DNA of 64,000 nt, taken from Trematomus loennbergii (Eukaryota; Chordata; Actinopteri; Perciformes; Nototheniidae). The translations under genes and the position numbers were made by a program. The stretch is taken from contig JAAOOA010000100.1 of NCBI GenBank assembly GCA_012861695.1, positions 531,001 to 595,000 of the forward strand, read 5' to 3'. The notes under the pieces were generated by a model. That model was not told the DNA's origin. It was given only the letters and a program-made list of their open reading frames with translations, and did not search any database. Positions 53,750-64,000 of this stretch are shown piece after piece. Position 1 is the first letter of the stretch; each line of letters opens with the position of its first letter.

Positions 53750-54047
53750 ATGGCCCTGGACAAATTGGAGACGAAGTGGAGGACGACACTGGTCTCCATC
53801 CTGGACGAGCTGACGGAGGTCCAGTTCAAGAAACTTGTGTTTAACCTGAAGAAGATCCCTCAGGGGTTGAAGGAGGGGCGGCTGCGGGGCGACATGATCA
53901 GCCTCATCATCCAGTACTACAGCACAGAGGAATCCATCACACTCATCGACCGCCTGATGATCGACCTGCCCAGGCTGGACGCCCCCGTGCAGCAGCCGCT
54001 CAAAGACATGAGGGATGAGCTGCATAAATTCCAGGAGCAAAACCAAG
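53750..54047 (+). CDS. PYD exon (PYD4)
   Basis: A TTTGTGCTGCAG acceptor touches the ATG. 298 nt (phase 0 to 1) encode a full pyrin domain: MALDKLETKWRTTLVSILDE, LTEVQFKKLVFNLKKIPQGL, DMISLIIQYYSTEESITLID, RLMIDLPRLDAPVQQPLKDM and RDELHKFQEQNQ, then CCAAG/GTCAGA. Paralogue of 33358-33658. With the tail exon at 54835-54863 it would make a PYD-only protein of about 108 residues, a type that can block inflammasome assembly; that role is inference. Confidence 0.85.
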
Positions 54048-54834
54048 GTCAGAAATAACAAGAAAAATACATACATGTAGAAATAAATCCTGGTCAGCTC
54101 AGCGGGGGGCGAGTCCTTCTCGAAACGTTTTAAATCATTCTTTAACTTATTTCGTAGCAGTACAAAATGAAACAGGATCAGAAGAAGTCGCTGGTGGCAG
54201 ACGCAAAATAAGTTTGATCCAAAATAACTTATAAGACAGAAAACAGAACCAGAGCAGACCCTGGAAAACACTGTTAAACAAACATTGCATTTTGTATTTG
54301 ATATATATGATACACATAACGCTTCCATTCACATATCAGTACACATTTCCTTACACTTTTCCGGACATGTTTCCGTACATGGTTCCGGACGCGTTTTCCT
54401 AATATGTTCCTGAACACATTTTGTACACAATATCCGTACACGTTGCGCTTCTGTACCAGTTTCCGTACCGGATTCCGTACACGTTTTCCAAACATGTTTC
54501 AGTACACATTTTTGTATTTTTCCGTAGACATAAACCCACGACAGAGAAAGCGTTTCAGAACTGTTACAGGATGTGCATTTTGTAAATTGTGTAACTTTTT
54601 TACTTTAATACTTTGTATGCATGCTTCTCGGTAACATCAAGCTTTGTCTCTTTTCTGCTGTAACTATGTACATTTCCCCTCTGTGGGACGAATAAAGGTA
54701 TTCTGATTCTGATTACCAAAACAGGCCATGGAGCCAAAATGTAAGAGTGTTGTACAGACTAACAGGACTAAACTAAACTAAATAATACAAAATACAAATA
54801 ATAAAGAATAATTGTGATTTGTGTGTTTGTCCAG

Positions 54835-54863
54835 GATCGCCAGATGAGGACGATATGAAGTAA
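54835..54863 (+). CDS. Acidic C-terminal tail exon after PYD4
   Basis: A TTTGTCCAG acceptor. In phase 1 it reads SPDEDDMK and stops at TAA (54861-54863). Conservation of the acidic tail in both copies, with only the residue before the stop changed, argues that it is translated. Confidence 0.55.
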
Positions 54864-55008
54864 TCAGATTACTCCGCACCAACAAGACAAACGCTCACCT
54901 GCAGGTGCAGTTTGAGGGTCGTCTGCGGAAAGTTTACGGAACAACTCAAGTCCTTTCTTTGAATCGTGTTGTGGAGTTTCAATCCTCTCCAATCTCATTT
55001 GTTTTACT

Positions 55009-55014
55009 AATAAA
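55009..55014 (+). promoter_or_regulatory. Polyadenylation signal AATAAA
   Basis: AATAAA lies about 145 bp after the PYD4 tail stop, in the stretch TTTTACTAATAAAGAGATTC. This is a plausible 3' end for the PYD4 transcript. The first unit copy lacks this segment. Confidence 0.5.
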
Positions 55015-55455
55015 GAGATTCTAAAAGCATCGACTGTTTTTTTAATCCTGTTGGTCGTTTTATTTTCGAATTGGTGGATAAAACTTGGGATGTTCTCACA
55101 GCAGTTTAAAATAGATATTAAAAAGGGAATTATGACCCTTTTTTTCTATCTCAGTTTTGAGATTCTCCTCGCTGCCCAGCAACTGGAAACAATAAATCCA
55201 AAGAGATCCAAAAATAGCATGAAAAAAAAATCATCACAATGATCAGGAAACATGCACACTAGGGATGTTAAGATTCACCGATTCGCGAGTGCACCGGTTG
55301 AAAGAGTGCACATCGGCTATAGTTTGGGCGGCGGTCATACGATGGCTTAAGATGCCCTCACGAATGGCCCGATGTTGTTACGATCAGAGCCGAATTTGAA
55401 CATTTCCTTTATCGTGTGTACATCTGGTGTCAATTTCGGGACAGTGTGGCGCGGG

Positions 55456-55536
55456 CTTAAAAGAATACCACTCTCAGTGGAGTCTGACATAAAAGGAAAC
55501 AGAATCATCAACATGTCAGTCCCTGAGAACATCTGA
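55456..55536 (+). pseudogene. Relic of OB exon 3 with native stop
   Basis: 27 codons read LKRIPLSVESDIKGNRIINM then SVPENI and TGA. It matches the end of 15154-15396 (LERIPLSVEAEIQGNRIIKM) at nucleotide and protein level. The rest of that exon is absent upstream. It shows that a second HIN-like gene once lay here and that the family normally ends seven codons past the point where the 15-kb copy is broken. Confidence 0.75.
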
Positions 55537-56340
55537 AGGGGAGTTCTGCAAATGAATGTTTTCCTCAAAATCTAAAAATCCTGAATTTTTAAAGAAACTC
55601 AAAAATCTTAATTTAATAATGTATCTCCCTGTTTTTGATAGCCTGTTTCTGTAGTTATTAGTTTAATAAACTTCACATTAATAAATAAGCTGGTGTTGAG
55701 ATTTATGTGTTTATGAAATGGTCAATTTTCAGCGATCCAGAACTCCGAAAAACAACGTCAACAATAATGATCATGTATTTGAAATGTGTTTTACATGTAT
55801 TTATTTGTCATTTAACTTTTAAATGTATTATAACGTAATTAACTAATTAAAATGTTCCCCCAGTCATTTATTTTGTTTACTTTAGTCATAAACAAAAACA
55901 CCAAGCCTGAAGCTGACAGATAATACAAAAATAAAATGCCACTCAATTTTACAAAAATTATAAGAAATAAATATTTCCATCATAATCTTTACTCCCATTA
56001 ATTAATTTAATAATTTCCCTTTATTTAACTCTTATTTATTTTGTATAAGACACACTTTTATAATATGTTAATGAGATCCTGTTTTAAGGAAGGTTTCTTT
56101 TGGGCCAAACCATTGTTCACTGGAGGGGGGGACTGACTGGATGTCATGAGGGATTAACAATGACAATTTGGAGAATATAACCCCACCCCCCCTCTACTTT
56201 ATATATTTGTATTATTCGAAATTAACAGCAAATCAAGATTTCATTTGGTACGATCCAAACAGGTTCAGACTTCCTCTTTCTAAATCGGATACACACCGAG
56301 ACACATAGTTGTGTGCACTTATGTGCCCATCCCCCCTTGT
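55537..56340. other. AT-rich sequence, no gene seen
   Basis: Between about 56100 and 56300 it repeats the GGGGGGACTGACTGGATGTC block also present at 32545 and 52390. No exons recognised. Confidence 0.5.
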
Positions 56341-56352
56341 TAACCACATATG

Positions 56353-56498
<146 letters not shown>

Positions 56499-56559
56499 TG
56501 GCTTTTCTTGTTGATGTTCTAATGTGCTTTGACTTTGGTCTCTTTGGTCATCAGCAGGA

Positions 56560-57212
56560 GAGGACTCTTTAAAGTAGAGAGACTACATACTGATACACTT
56601 GAACATCAGCAGCAGAGGACTCTTGAAAGTAGAGACACTACATACTGACATACACCTGAACATCAGCAGGAGAGGACTCTTTAAAGTAGAGACACTACAT
56701 ACTGATATACACCTGAACATCAGCAGCAGAGGAATATTTAAAGCAGAGACACTACATACTGATATACACCTGAACATCAGCAGGAGAGGACTCTTTAAAG
56801 TAGAGACACTACATACTGATATACACCTGAACATCAGCAGGAGAGGACTCTTTAAAGTAGAGACACTACATACTGATATACACCTGAACATCAGCAGGAG
56901 AGGACTCTTTAAAGTAGAGACACTACATACTGACATACACCTGAACATCAGCAGGAGAGGACTCTTTAAAGTAGAGACACTACATACTGATATACACCTG
57001 AACATCCGCAGGAGAGGACGCTTTAAAGTAGAGACACTACATACTGATATACACCTGAACATCAGCAGGAGAGGACTCTTTAAAGTAGAGACACTACATT
57101 CTGATATACACCTGAACATCAGCAGGAGAGGACTCTTTAAAGTAGAGACACTACATACTGATATACACTTGAACATCAGCAGGAGAGGACTCTTTAAAGT
57201 AGAGACACTACT
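56560..57212. repeat. 57-bp minisatellite, about 11 copies
   Basis: The unit contains CATCAGCAGGAGAGGACTCT and AGTAGAGACACTACATACTG. As 57 is 19 codons, both strands are open for over 200 codons (plus: LFKVETLHTDIHLNISRRG repeated; minus: LLLMFRCISVCSVSTLKSP repeated). No splice context or relative suggests a real protein. Confidence 0.9.
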
Positions 57213-57214
57213 AT

Positions 57215-57420
57215 AGGGACGGGTAAGCAAAAACGGACATCAAAACAGGTGACGCTAGGTAGCTAAAAATGCTAACATTTTTACCTTGGCTCTGTAGTCT
57301 CTCCAAAGTGGTCTTCAATGGCATTAAAACGATAAAAACGCTGCTGAAGTTAATCCATAGGTTAATCCAATGTGTCTGTGTCCCTTTGAAATGATTTCTG
57401 ATAATCCATAAGTATTAAAA
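57215..57420 (-). mobile_element. TTAA repeat family fragment (copy f)
   Basis: Matches the reverse complement of about 22030-22210 in copy b (GCTAAAAATGCTAACATTTT, TTAATCCATAGGTTAATCCA). It ends at the DIRS border. Confidence 0.75.
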
Positions 57421-60400
57421 CGATAGTTACGTATGTAACTACGGTTCTATGAATACTGGATGACCGCCAGAGGCGGTGCTTTAGCACTGGATATCTTCTG
57501 TCTCGCGCATGCGTAGGTCGAATATTTATATCAACAAAGTCACGTGTGACCCCGTATGACACCGGAAGGTATAAGTTCCGGTGCTGTCAACGGGCTCAGT
57601 CCTATGGAATCTTCTCGCAGAAACACGAAATTCCGAGTGACCAAGAACTCTGGCGGTCATCCAGTATTCATAGAACCGTAGTTACATACGTAACTATCGT
57701 TCTATTTCATACTTACTGACCGCCAGAGGCGGTGCTTTAGCACTGGATGACCTATATCAACAGAGTCACGAGGAAGTCTGAATACTCACCTATAAGGATG
57801 GCCTAGACGGACTCTGCAGGAGGACCACACCCAGCGGGTGAGGGGCGGCAACATTCACCTTGTAATATCTGGCGAATGTGCTCGGAGATGCCCATGTGGC
57901 CGCAGCACATATGTCCTCCAGGGGCACACCTCTCCAGGTCGCCCATGATGTGGAGACACTCCTGGTAGAGTGGCACTTTACTCTAGGTGGCAAGGGACGG
58001 TCATTCGCCTTGTATGCCTGGGCAATGACGTCCACGATCCAGTGGGACAAGCGCTGTTTTGAGAGCGCACAGCCCCTCCTAGGACCACCGTAACACACAA
58101 AGAGCTGCTCAGACTGACGCATGTCAGCGGTAGTCTGGACATAAGCTCTAAGGGCCCGCACCGGGCATAGGAGTCTCGACCTCTCTTCCCCCTCTCCTGA
58201 TGGGGGGTCAAACCGTGCCAGCTGGATAGGCCGATTAAAATGAGAGCGTGCCAGCACCTTAGGGAGGAACGCTGTGTTCGGCCATAAGGTGACACCTGAG
58301 CCATCTGAGTTCCACCTCAGACACGAGCTGTTCACAGACAAGGCCTGAAGCTCGCTTACACGTTTTGCTGAGGTGATGGCAAGAGGGAAAGCAGTCTTAG
58401 CTGAGAGCCACTTCAGTTCTGCCTGTAACAAAGGTTCAACAGGAGGCAAGCATAGGGCATCCAGCACCAAGGGCAGGTCCCATGTAGGGGCCCTTGGGAT
58501 ATTCAGGGGGCGAAGCCTCAGAGCTCCCCTTTAAAAAGAGGGATACCAGCCTATGGCTCCCCACTGTGCTGTTGCCAGCCCTTACGTGTTGAGCTGATAT
58601 AGCAGCCACATACACCCTGACGGTAGCGGGACACCGGCCGTCGTCCAGGAGGGACTGAAGGAACTCAAGGGTCGTAGGTACCGAGCAATATGCTGGGTCC
58701 TCATTTCGCCCTTGGCACCAGTCAAAAAAACAGTTTCCACCTGTTTTCGTACTGCCTACGAGTAGGTTGTGCCCTAGCATTTGAGAATAGTCTTCCTGAC
58801 AGACTCTATGCAGTCGCTCAGCAGTGGGTCGGGCCCAGTGGCCAGACCCACAGCTGGAGGTGGCAGGAGTCGGGGTGCCACATCCGACCCTCCAACTGAG
58901 ACAAGAGGTCCTTCCTGTTGGGGAGACGCCAAGGTGTCCCACAGCAGAGTCTGTGCAGCAGATGGACAGGCCCGCACCTAGCTGGGTTAAACAAGGAAGT
59001 TTAACAGGACAGCCTAGCCAGGCAGCTGCTGCTAGAATGAAGCAGCGCGTCTATCAGGAGCGGGGGCGAGAACACCGCCCTCACTGGTTGAGTTAATAAC
59101 GAATGCCAGATGCAGCGTAGGCGGGAGCGGGGTGCGACAACACAGCCTTCACCAGCTACCTGCTGAACGGAAAGAGTAGAGCAACGCTCCTACTCGCCGA
59201 ACACAAAAGGGATGTAACTACACCCATGTTACCAGCAGAGGGAGCGGGAGCGAGAGCACTGCCTTCACCTAGCTGGAAAAAACAAGAAGTTTTAGCAGGA
59301 CGGTTTATCCAGTCGGCTGCTGCTAGAATAAAGCATCACGTCTACCAGGAGTGGGGGCGAGAACACTGTTTTCGCTGGTTGAGTGACTGTGTCCAGAGCC
59401 ACCCCAATGAAGGTTAGGCTCTGAGAGGGGTTCCGACAACTCCTCTCCATGTTCACCTTGAGGCCTAGCCGGGCGACATGAGAGAGAAGGAGCCGTGTCC
59501 TGGATCGTCTGTAACCGGGATGGTGCACAGATTAACCAGTCATCCAAGAGAGGGAGAGTCCAAATGGGAGCACCCTGAACTGGAAATGACGACCTCTGAA
59601 GGCAAAGCGAAGAAAATGCCTGTGATGAGGCACAATAGGCACATGACAATAAGCGTCCTTCAAGTCGACGGACGTGAACCATTCCCCCCTGGCCACGGTA
59701 CGAAGAACGTCCGCTGTGCTCAGCACATGGAAAGGTAAAATCCTTAGGAACTTGTTGAGTCTCCTCAGATCGAGGATTGGGCGAAGTCCACCGCCTTTCT
59801 TCCTTACCAGGAAGTAGGTCGCGTAGAAGCCTGGGCTGTGAGATGGGGTCCACAGGCTCGATTGCACCCTTGGCAAGGAGGACTGACAGCTCCTGGTTTA
59901 GGGCGATTTATTTTGCCGGGTCGCTTATGGTGGTCATTTTGACCCGGCTGAAGACTGGGGCCAGCGTCGGAACTGAAGCTTGTACCCTTGATTTAAGGAA
60001 GCGCTAAGAGCATCCTGCTGCAGGGAAGCTGAGAGGGCGAGCATGAGGTGCCTACACGGCCCATGCTCGCCGCTGCATCGTAAACCTTAGTGAGCAGGTC
60101 ATCAGTGACCCGACATTGGAGTCGAGGGCACCTGGCCTCCGACCTCAGGGCTTCGTCAGGGGAAACTATGAGGGAAGCAATGGTAGGCTCAACAGCCGGC
60201 GCCGCATCCTGCATGGCTACCAAGGCTCGGCCATCGGACGTAAGACTGTAAAGAGCCTTAGTGTCCCTCCAGCATGCATGTAACTCCCTCAGATACTCAC
60301 AAGGGGGAGGAACAGTGCGGGTGGCGGGTGCCGGAGTGCGCCTAAAGAACGCACTGGCAGGCGCTGTTTCGGGAATGGAGAGCCAAGAGGAGTGACCTCA

Positions 60401-60842
60401 TCTGGGCTAGCTCAGTAGTGAGTAGGTCCACCCTGGAGGACAGCCTATCAGGCTTAGTCCTCTTCTTGGGCGGTGCACCCGCAGCCTCTGCGGCCCAACG
60501 CCTAGGATGGGTAGGTTGGGCTGGAGTCGACTGTGCGGGGGGAAGGCCACCCTCAGTCAGTAGTTCAACCTCGGCAGCTCTTACCGCACGAGGCATGATG
60601 GTGCAATTCATGCACGGGTCCTCCGAAAGGCCCTCCCTCAGATGCTCGAGGCCAAGACAAGAGGGGCAAAGGTCATGGCCATCCTCTGGTTAAAGAGGAG
60701 CCATACAGGTGTTAGAGCCGTTAGACCTAGCGATAGCTAGAGCACTCAGCTGCCTGTAAATAACTGGCCAGGAAACAAATATGCCGTGGAGGGGAGTGAG
60801 CACAATAGTAGTTAGCTTGAGCGTGAGCACTCTGCTAACTGA
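57421..60842 (-). mobile_element. DIRS-type tyrosine-recombinase retrotransposon, degraded
   Basis: On the minus strand, in element order: gag-like frame 60342-60611 (KKRTKPDRLSSRVDLL), RT fragments 59323-59876 (YFLVRKKGGGLRPILDLRRL, FTSVDLKDAYCHVPI, FAFRGRHFQFRVLPFGLS), and a tyrosine recombinase in pieces 58436-58942 and 57790-58470. The left end carries an inverted repeat (57421-57490 against 57640-57715, GTTACGTATGTAACTACGGT). An internal segment with a 110-bp near-repeat (58981-59100 and 59272-59385) interrupts RT. Inactive as read. Confidence 0.88.
57790..58470 (-). pseudogene. DIRS tyrosine recombinase (C-terminal part)
   Basis: 226 open codons on the minus strand: LAITSAKRVSELQALSV carries the first catalytic Arg box, CHSTRSVSTSWA lies in the H-x-x-R region, and AATWASPSTFARYYKVNV holds the final Tyr region typical of DIRS elements. 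The N-terminal part (LEFLQSLLDDGRCPATVRVY) lies in another frame at 58436-58942, so the gene is frame-broken. The enzyme would integrate circular cDNA without target duplication. Confidence 0.85.
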
Positions 60843-60960
60843 ACTCCTAGGTAGAGATATAATCCCTCCACCTGGTCCTAGGTAGAGATATAATCCCTCC
60901 ACCTGGTCCTAGGTCTGCCCCTCGGTCTCCTCCCAGCTGGACGTGCCTGGAACACCTCCC
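60843..60960 (-). repeat. 31-bp LINE-derived repeat, 2 copies
   Basis: Two units of CCCTCCACCTGGTCCTAGGT followed by the CTGCCCCTCGGTCTCCTCCC flank, matching 10340-10440. Confidence 0.85.
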
Positions 60961-60964
60961 TAGG

Positions 60965-61265
60965 GAGGTGCCCAGGTGGCATCCTCACCAGGTGGCATCC
61001 TTACAAGGTGGCATTCTTAACTGGTGGCATCCTTACAAGGTGGCATCCTTAACAGGTGGCATCCTTAACAGGTGGCATCCTTACAAAGTGGCATTCTTAC
61101 CAGGTGGCATCCTTACCAGGTGGGATCCTTACCATCCTTACCAGGTGGCATCCTTACCATCCTTACCAGGTGGGATCCTTACCAGGTAGCATCCTTACTA
61201 GGTAGAATCCTTGACAGGTGGCATCCTTACCAGGTGGGATCCTTACCAGGTGCATCCTTACACGG
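60965..61265 (+). repeat. 16-bp minisatellite (GGTGGCATCCTTACCA)
   Basis: Shorter version of the array at 10446-10905, in the same order and orientation next to the 31-bp repeat. Confidence 0.9.
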
Positions 61266-61413
61266 CATGTAAATGTAAAGCGTTTGGTATGCTGGCATGA
61301 GGTTTGAGTTTAAGGTAAATTATAGTTCATCACTGTTGGTCAGTGTCTGCGTTAACCCAATATTTAACCGTCTATGACGGAAAAATCTGAAAGCAGTCTG
61401 TCATTTTGTCAGA

Positions 61414-61720
61414 TTGGAACAATCTCGGAACAGGCCTTGGAGCACGTCTGTGACCACTACGGGTCATAAAGGAATGCGGCTGCGCCTCCCAGTGAAGCGA
61501 GTGTTTGCAGGATCGGGAAATCCCACGTTCAGACAGTCTTGCCGACTTCTGATCACTTCCCTGGGAGAAATGTCTCCAAACTTAAAAACTTTGGCTGAAG
61601 TGGCGCTGGTACTTCCAGTCTCCAGCGCAGCAGCAGAGCGTGAGTTCAGCGTTCAGAACAATATCAAAACGGCCATGAGAAGTCGTCCGAGGCAAAGGCG
61701 CAAAACCTAATGAAAATCGC
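61414..61720 (+). pseudogene. hAT transposase C-terminal relic
   Basis: The frame includes ALVLPVSSAAAEREFSVQNN IKTAMRSR, the hAT dimerisation-domain signature (P-x-SSAAAER-FS). Upstream sequence is not recognisable as transposase. A dead fragment. Confidence 0.75.
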
Positions 61721-62323
61721 CTCTGCAGCAATCTCTCTCGATGCATTTGATTACACACAAGAGAGCACCCAGGTTTGAGTTCAGGCTGAGCTACACTACA
61801 GCAGGTCAATTCAATTAAATTGAGTTAAATTGAGTTCATTTCTTGTAAATCGTTTGTTCATATTTGTATTGTAATTGTCTTATTTTAAAACAATGGCATT
61901 GTTCATATTTGCCTGTTTAGGCACAATGGCCGCGGTGTTTTTAGTGGCCTCTGCTGTCAGTGCAGAAAAAAGAAAATCATTCATCTTCGTGTTGACATGA
62001 AAAGTGACCGCACGGTCGGTGTCTCTGTTCATCTTTTTTCTCTCCATGCCCTTAAAAGTTCTGTGTATGAATTATTAAAAAAAATGAATGAATGAACATT
62101 AGCGTCTGCTAGTACCCAAACATAAACATTAAATATGTCTCATCATTTAAACATGAAAAGTAAAATGACGGGTAATAATGGATTATAACGGAAATGTTAC
62201 GATCCTTTCCGTCAAAATGACAAACAACGAAAAAGTCTAACGCCACTGCTGATGGTGTCACTGTTTAGCAGAGGGAAGCTCTAACTGCACTGTTACCTCG
62301 CACCACTTCCTGTTTGTGCTCAG
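61721..62323. other. Non-coding sequence before PYD5
   Basis: AT-rich; ends in CACCACTTCCTGTTTGTGCTCAG directly before the PYD ATG, again an acceptor rather than a promoter-like context. Nothing else recognised. Confidence 0.5.
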
Positions 62324-62621
62324 ATGGACCTGAAGGCTTTGGAGACGAAGTGGAGGACGGCGCTGAGCTCCATCCTGGACCGGCTGACGGGCGACGAGTT
62401 CCGGAAACTTCTGTTTAACCTGGAGAAGATCCCTCAGGGGTTGAAGGAGGGGCAGCCGCGGGGCGACTTGCCCAGCGTCATCATCCAGTACTACGGCCAC
62501 GAGGGATCCATCACACTCATCGACCGCCTGATGAAGATCCTGCCCAGGCTGGACACCGCCGTGCAGCAGCCTCTCAGAGGGATCAAGGACGAGCTGAAGA
62601 AACTCCTGCAGAAAAAAAAAG
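62324..62621 (+). CDS. PYD exon (PYD5)
   Basis: 298 nt from ATG after TTTGTGCTCAG to the A-run AAAAAAAAAG/GTCAGC (phase 0 to 1). Complete pyrin domain: MDLKALETKWRTALSSILDR, LTGDEFRKLLFNLEKIPQGL, GDLPSVIIQYYGHEGSITLI, RLMKILPRLDTAVQQPLRGI and KDELKKLL. Near-identical to PYD1 at the left edge and probably the first PYD of the next repeat of the locus. If the donor is not used, the frame runs on about 19 codons to a stop. Confidence 0.87.
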
Positions 62622-64000
62622 GTCAGCTCAGCGGGGGTCGTGTTGGACGAGAGCCAGACCTCCTTCTCAAAAATGTTTAAATAACACTTTAACTTATTTC
62701 GTAGTAGTTCCGTACACGTTTTCCTTACACGTTTCCGTAAACGTTGGACGAGAGCTTGGTCTGGGCCAGTTAACCACGTTCCCGTACACGTTTTCCGTAA
62801 ATGTTTCTGCACACGTTTCTGCACATGTTTCCGCACATGTTTACGTAAATAATAATAATAATACATTTTAATTGTAAAGCACCTTTCATTGCTAAAAGCA
62901 TCCCAAAGTGCTACAAGAGGCGTAATAGAAAGGTTTTGAGGGCTTTCTTAAAGGCGTCAGTGGTCTGGGAGTCCTCAGGTGGTCTGGGAGGGAATTCCAC
63001 AGGTGAGGAGCAGCTGCACAGAAAGCCCCCCCATGGTGCAGAGTTTGGTCCTGGGGGGGCGAAGCAGATGGTTGGTTGTGGAACGGAGGATGCACTGATG
63101 GGCGAGCAGTGAGATCTTGTAATCGATCCTGAATGAGACAGGAAGCCAGTGGAGAGAATGAAGGTGTGATGTGGCAACACATTCTCACTCCCAACTCGGC
63201 CTATGTTGACGTTATGTCAGGGTCCCTGTCGTCACTTTCCAACGCAAGGGGGGGCCCTTTAGCGTCGAGTTTCAACTATCAGGGCGTCCCATTGACTTGC
63301 ATAGAGCTCCCTGAACGTTGGTAATAGACGAGAATGCTCTCCGCAGATCCATTCTCACAGCGTTTATCAACCTTTTTCTAACTCAATATCAAGCCACACT
63401 TATTGTGTTTACTTCTTTATTTTAATTGAATAATGTCGGACTTTTGTTGCTGTCAGTTAGGGGGAGAGTAGGGGCTCAGAAAACTGACATCTGTATTGTT
63501 TCATCGTTTTTTCCTTCTAATTTTGTATTCTTTTCTAAACCACACACTGTTATTTACTCAACAATAACACACTTATCCTTGTGTTTATTTATTTGTTTGA
63601 TTAATAAACACAAGTTGGAGTCCGTCAGGACCGAGGGTCGGAGCAGCTCATAGTAGTTGCTTTAGAGAATTTTACACCCGGAAGTAAGTATTCTCTCCGC
63701 TTCGCTCAAACCCTGTGATTAGTCCTCAAGCTCTGTGATTGGATGTTTGAGTGTGCGCCGAGGGTTACGCCGAGCGTCAAACAGCACTTTGAAATGGGAT
63801 GGAACCACGGCAGACTGTCCAAAACTGGATTTGAACACACCCCGTCCCCCCCTCCCCCACCCCGTCTCCAGAACTACACATGCTGGCTATTGTGTGTTTC
63901 GCAACATGTTCTATGGCACGTCTTTGCTGGGAATTGTAGTTTTAAAAGACGTTTTCATATTTCCCACAATAAGAAGTTGCCAGTATTAAACTGTGTACAT
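62446..64000 (+). repeat. Right copy of the long duplication (matches 1-1600)
   Basis: Same order as the left edge: PYD exon end, CACGTTT repeats (62700-62845), LINE C-terminal relic (minus strand, about 62870-63170), and AT-rich intron. It runs off the right edge. Confidence 0.9.

Larger units (their letters stand above)
52318..55135 (+). repeat. Second copy of the PYD3 unit (matches 32463-34640)
   Basis: The block including the 33-bp minisatellite, the PYD exon, the CACGTTT repeats, the acidic tail exon and the following AAACTTGGGATGTTCTC region matches 32463-34640 closely. It then continues at 55135-55330 with what lies beyond the BEL/Pao and hAT insertions in the first copy (40457-40550, 42148-42300). 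It carries about 200 bp extra with a poly(A) signal at 54925-55060. Confidence 0.9.

Overview
The window is vertebrate, almost certainly teleost fish, genomic DNA. It shows short exons with GT/AG borders, many CA microsatellites, tRNA-derived SINEs, L2/Rex1-like LINEs, a DIRS and a BEL/Pao retroelement, several hAT and TTAA-type DNA transposons, and pyrin-domain (PYD) and FIIND exons of the kind fish carry in expanded clusters. The species is not identifiable from the sequence. All host exons lie on the plus strand. Exon calls rest on reading splice sites, codon phase and protein motifs by eye, with no transcript or database support.

Host layout. A PYD exon is cut by the left edge (2-172). 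It is followed by small linker exons (3121-3174, 3801-3818, 4044-4114, 5721-5825, 5958-6056). After a block of retroelements comes a second, divergent PYD (11277-11574) and three basic linker exons (12267-12746). Then come three exons of a tandem OB-fold region (12877-13285, 13529-13759, 15154-15396) whose first part resembles the DNA-binding HIN domain of mammalian PYHIN proteins. Next are a PYD-tail exon (15543-15615), a CARD exon (16265-16496) and a FIIND module (ZU5 18823-19670, UPA 20580-21143) with a HF/S autoprocessing motif. A 26-nt exon (31833-31858) lies after a 10.7-kb transposon-filled intron and leads in phase to a PYD exon (33358-33658) with an acidic tail exon. Further PYD exons lie at 53750-54047 and 62324-62621, and a broken OB-fold C-terminus at 55456-55536.

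If read as one gene, the codon phases agree from one exon to the next except at two single-base frame breaks (poly-T near 12981-12990 and around 19433-19451), one doubtful acceptor (20580) and an 8-A run in the edge exon. The reading would be an inflammasome-type protein PYD-linker-PYD-linker-HIN-like-CARD-FIIND-PYD. It could equally be several tandem genes, or a decaying chimera. The sequence alone cannot separate these.

Repeats and duplication. Positions 1-1600 recur at 62446-64000. The block 32.46-34.64 kb recurs at 52.3-55.1 kb, and the second copy keeps the empty site of the BEL/Pao element (34634-40452). Five hAT elements have perfect 8-bp target duplications. Large inverted-repeat elements fill 42.4-50.9 kb. 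A minus-strand DIRS element fills 57.4-60.8 kb. Two LINE-derived minisatellites occur at both 10.2-10.9 and 60.8-61.3 kb.
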